This document shows positions 33,192 to 34,615 of a stretch of DNA of 34,615 bases, one piece after another. A model generated the notes under the pieces. It was not told the DNA's origin and did no database searches. It was given only the letters and a program-made list of their open reading frames with translations. Source of the stretch: Zavarzinella formosa DSM 19928 (lineage in GTDB: Bacteria > Planctomycetota > Planctomycetia > Gemmatales > Gemmataceae); NCBI RefSeq assembly GCF_000255705.1, contig NZ_JH636448.1, forward strand, positions 144,977-179,591, read 5' to 3'. A program made the position numbers and the translations under genes. Numbering within the stretch: the first letter of the stretch is position 1; every line of letters begins with the position of its first letter.

Positions 33192-33212
33192 CCCGGCCAA
33201 TATGTGGCCGGG
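33192..33212. other. GC-rich hairpin after the glycosylasparaginase gene
   Basis: CCCGGCC (33192-33198) pairs with GGCCGGG (33206-33212). No T-run follows, so this is at best a weak terminator. Confidence 0.4.
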
Positions 33213-33226
33213 ATTCGGAGACCCAA

Positions 33227-33337
33227 ATGCGTTCTCCTATTGATTTGCTCGATTCGCACGATCCAAAATTGACAGCATCTCGAATGGAACGCGCTTTGCA
33301 CACTTCTACCAACCCGCTACTCACCGCAAGAGGATGA
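33227..33337 (+). CDS. Possible 36-residue small ORF ahead of the toroid-protein gene
   Basis: MRSPIDLLDSHDPKL then TASRMERALHTSTNPLLTARG. A GGAG site lies 7 bases before the ATG at 33227. Its stop overlaps the ribosome-binding site of the next gene, whose GTG is at 33342, so the two could be translationally coupled. There is no homology I recognise. It may be a chance frame. Confidence 0.25.
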   Translation: MRSPIDLLDSHDPKLTASRMERALHTSTNPLLTARG

Positions 33338-33341
33338 CTCT

Positions 33342-34442
33342 GTGAAACGATTCTTGTTCCCGCTCGTGGCCCTTGTGATCGCCGGACCGGCGTTCGGCCA
33401 GGCAACCGGTCCGACCGCGAAAGAAGTGAAGGATCTCGCCGACAAGGGCTATGCCTTTTTCAAGGGCCGGCAAAAGGCCGATGGCAGTTTTGAACCCGCC
33501 CGTGGCGGCCCCGGCACGACGGCCCTGATCGCGGCCTCCCTCATCCGGCATGGCTACGGCCCGGAAGATCCCGTCGTGTCCAAAGCCCTCGCCTACATGG
33601 AAAAGAACGTCCAGCCGGACGGCGGGATCTACAACAAATTCTTGGCGAATTACACGACCTGTATCGCCCTCATCACCTTCAAGGAAGCCAATAAAGACGG
33701 CAAGTACGACAAGGTGATTGCCGATGCCGCCAAGTTCCTCAAGACCCTGCAACAGGGGGGGCCGGAAGATGCTCAAGCCTTCGGTGGCGTGGGCTACGAC
33801 GCCGCTTCCCGGCCGGACGTGTCCAACACGCATTTCTTTGTGGAAGCTTTGGTCGCCGCCGGCTTGCCCAAGGATGACCCGGCCATCAAGAACGCTTTGG
33901 TGTTCTTGGGCCGTTGCCAGAACCTGCCGGGTGAATCCAACAAGATGGCCTTTGCGAAGAAAGCCACGGCGGCGGACAAAGGCGGCTTTGTCTACAACCC
34001 GTTCGACGCCGACAACGCCAAGAGCAACAAAAAGACTCCGGAAGGCGGCCTCCGCTCCGAAGGGGGCATGACTTATTCCGGCTTGAAGAGTTTCCTGTAC
34101 GCGGGAGTTGACAAGAAAGACCCCCGCGTGGCGGCGGCCTTGAAGTGGATCGGCGAGCATTACACAGTGGACGAAAATCCCGGCATGAAAGATTCGGGCC
34201 TTTTCTACTATTACCACACATTTGCCAAAGCGATGGCCGCCAACGGCGAAGACGTGTTCACGGATGCCAAGGGCAAGAAGCACCCGTGGAAGGCCGAATT
34301 GTTTGCCACCTTGAAGAAGCAACAAAAAGCCGACGGCAGTTGGGCCAACAGCAACGGAGCCTTCCTCGAAAACGCCCCGGAACTGGCCACTTCCTTCGCC
34401 TTGCTGGCGATCAGCTACACGACGCCGGCCACTACTAAATAA
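33342..34442 (+). CDS. Secreted prenyltransferase/squalene-oxidase repeat protein
   Basis: 366 residues. It starts at GTG 33342 with GAGGA 8 bases ahead. A signal peptide (MKRFLFPLVALVIAGPAFGQ) is followed by an alpha-alpha toroid of repeats such as FFKGRQKADGSFEPARGGPG, ALAYMEKNVQPDGGIY and ATLKKQQKADGSWANSNG. The QxxDGSW-type QW motifs resemble squalene-hopene cyclases, but at this length there is one domain and no DXDD catalytic motif, so enzyme activity is not expected. It probably binds a ligand or scaffold in the periplasm. Planctomycetes encode several such proteins of unknown role. Confidence 0.88.
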   Translation: MKRFLFPLVALVIAGPAFGQATGPTAKEVKDLADKGYAFFKGRQKADGSFEPARGGPGTTALIAASLIRHGYGPEDPVVSKALAYMEKNVQPDGGIYNKFLANYTTCIALITFKEANKDGKYDKVIADAAKFLKTLQQGGPEDAQAFGGVGYDAASRPDVSNTHFFVEALVAAGLPKDDPAIKNALVFLGRCQNLPGESNKMAFAKKATAADKGGFVYNPFDADNAKSNKKTPEGGLRSEGGMTYSGLKSFLYAGVDKKDPRVAAALKWIGEHYTVDENPGMKDSGLFYYYHTFAKAMAANGEDVFTDAKGKKHPWKAELFATLKKQQKADGSWANSNGAFLENAPELATSFALLAISYTTPATTK

Positions 34443-34451
34443 CTCGCCTTG

Positions 34452-34572
34452 AATGACCAATGACCAATGACCAATGACCAAACCGATTGTGTCTTGGTCT
34501 CATTGGGGCAAGTGAACAAATCCTGATTGGTCATTGGTCATTGGTCATTGGTCATTGGTCATTGGTCATTGG
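34452..34572. repeat. Inverted arrays of TGACCAA/TTGGTCA heptamers
   Basis: Four copies of TGACCAA (34454-34481) face six copies of TTGGTCA plus a partial unit (34527-34572), separated by 45 unique bases. Together they can fold into a long stem. It starts 9 bp after the toroid-protein stop. Bases 34573-34615 hold nothing I can support. Confidence 0.92.
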
Positions 34573-34615
34573 GGCATTATGCTAGTTCGTCGGCAGTGAA
34601 TACTTGTGTGGCCTG

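Noticed and set aside
34452-34572. Possible CRISPR array
   Set aside because: The repeats are contiguous 7-bp units with no spacers and face each other; there are no cas genes.

Overview
The window looks like a GC-rich planctomycete chromosome, most likely a member of the Gemmataceae. This is inferred from gene content: a planctomycete cytochrome protein (PSCyt1/DUF1549/DUF1553), a DUF4058 protein starting MPLHDW, a PQQ-like beta-propeller protein carrying an EF-hand insert, a SUFU-domain protein, a secreted alpha-alpha toroid protein and an ECF sigma/anti-sigma pair. No rRNA or canonical tRNA gene was found.

Layout. 1-391 is the 3' end of an IS256-family insertion sequence that stops 7 bp from the end of a PQQ-like/EF-hand secreted protein gene (399-1829, minus). 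A divergent HxlR-type regulator (2006-2389) follows, with clustered dyads between the two. 2406-6031 (minus) holds a DUF4058 protein and a 951-residue secreted protein with two similar modules and a C-terminal Phe, probably an outer-membrane barrel protein. 6115-15954 (minus) is a type VI secretion block in transcription order tssB-tssC-hcp-tagJ-tssE-tssF-tssG-tssH(clpV). It encodes the sheath, tube, baseplate wedge and sheath-recycling ATPase. No membrane-complex gene (tssJ, tssL, tssM), tssK, tssA or vgrG lies in or beside it.

16209-19439 is the DUF1549/DUF1553 cytochrome protein. 19606-20508 is a Kdo hydroxylase-like gene converging on a SUFU-domain gene (20518-21183). 21184-21569 has no gene but contains a candidate small RNA with its own promoter-like boxes, two hairpins and a U8 terminator. 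21570-25595 (minus) is deoC, a DUF374-type acyltransferase, a GT87/DUF2029-type membrane glycosyltransferase and a lipoprotein. 25802-27247 is a membrane HEAT-repeat protein. 27384-28635 is an anti-sigma/ECF sigma pair, divergent from two tiny paralogous lipoproteins. After these come an M20 peptidase, trpE with a glycosylasparaginase-family gene, and a secreted prenyltransferase-like toroid protein.

A recurring feature is long intergenic inverted repeats, several built from tandem 7-8 bp units (16099-16205, 27255-27386, 30662-30743, 34452-34572, and the unit-less 8835-8889). They sit just outside genes and resemble short tandemly repeated repetitive elements. Long open frames antisense to the real genes are common here and come from the GC-biased third codon position; they are not annotated.
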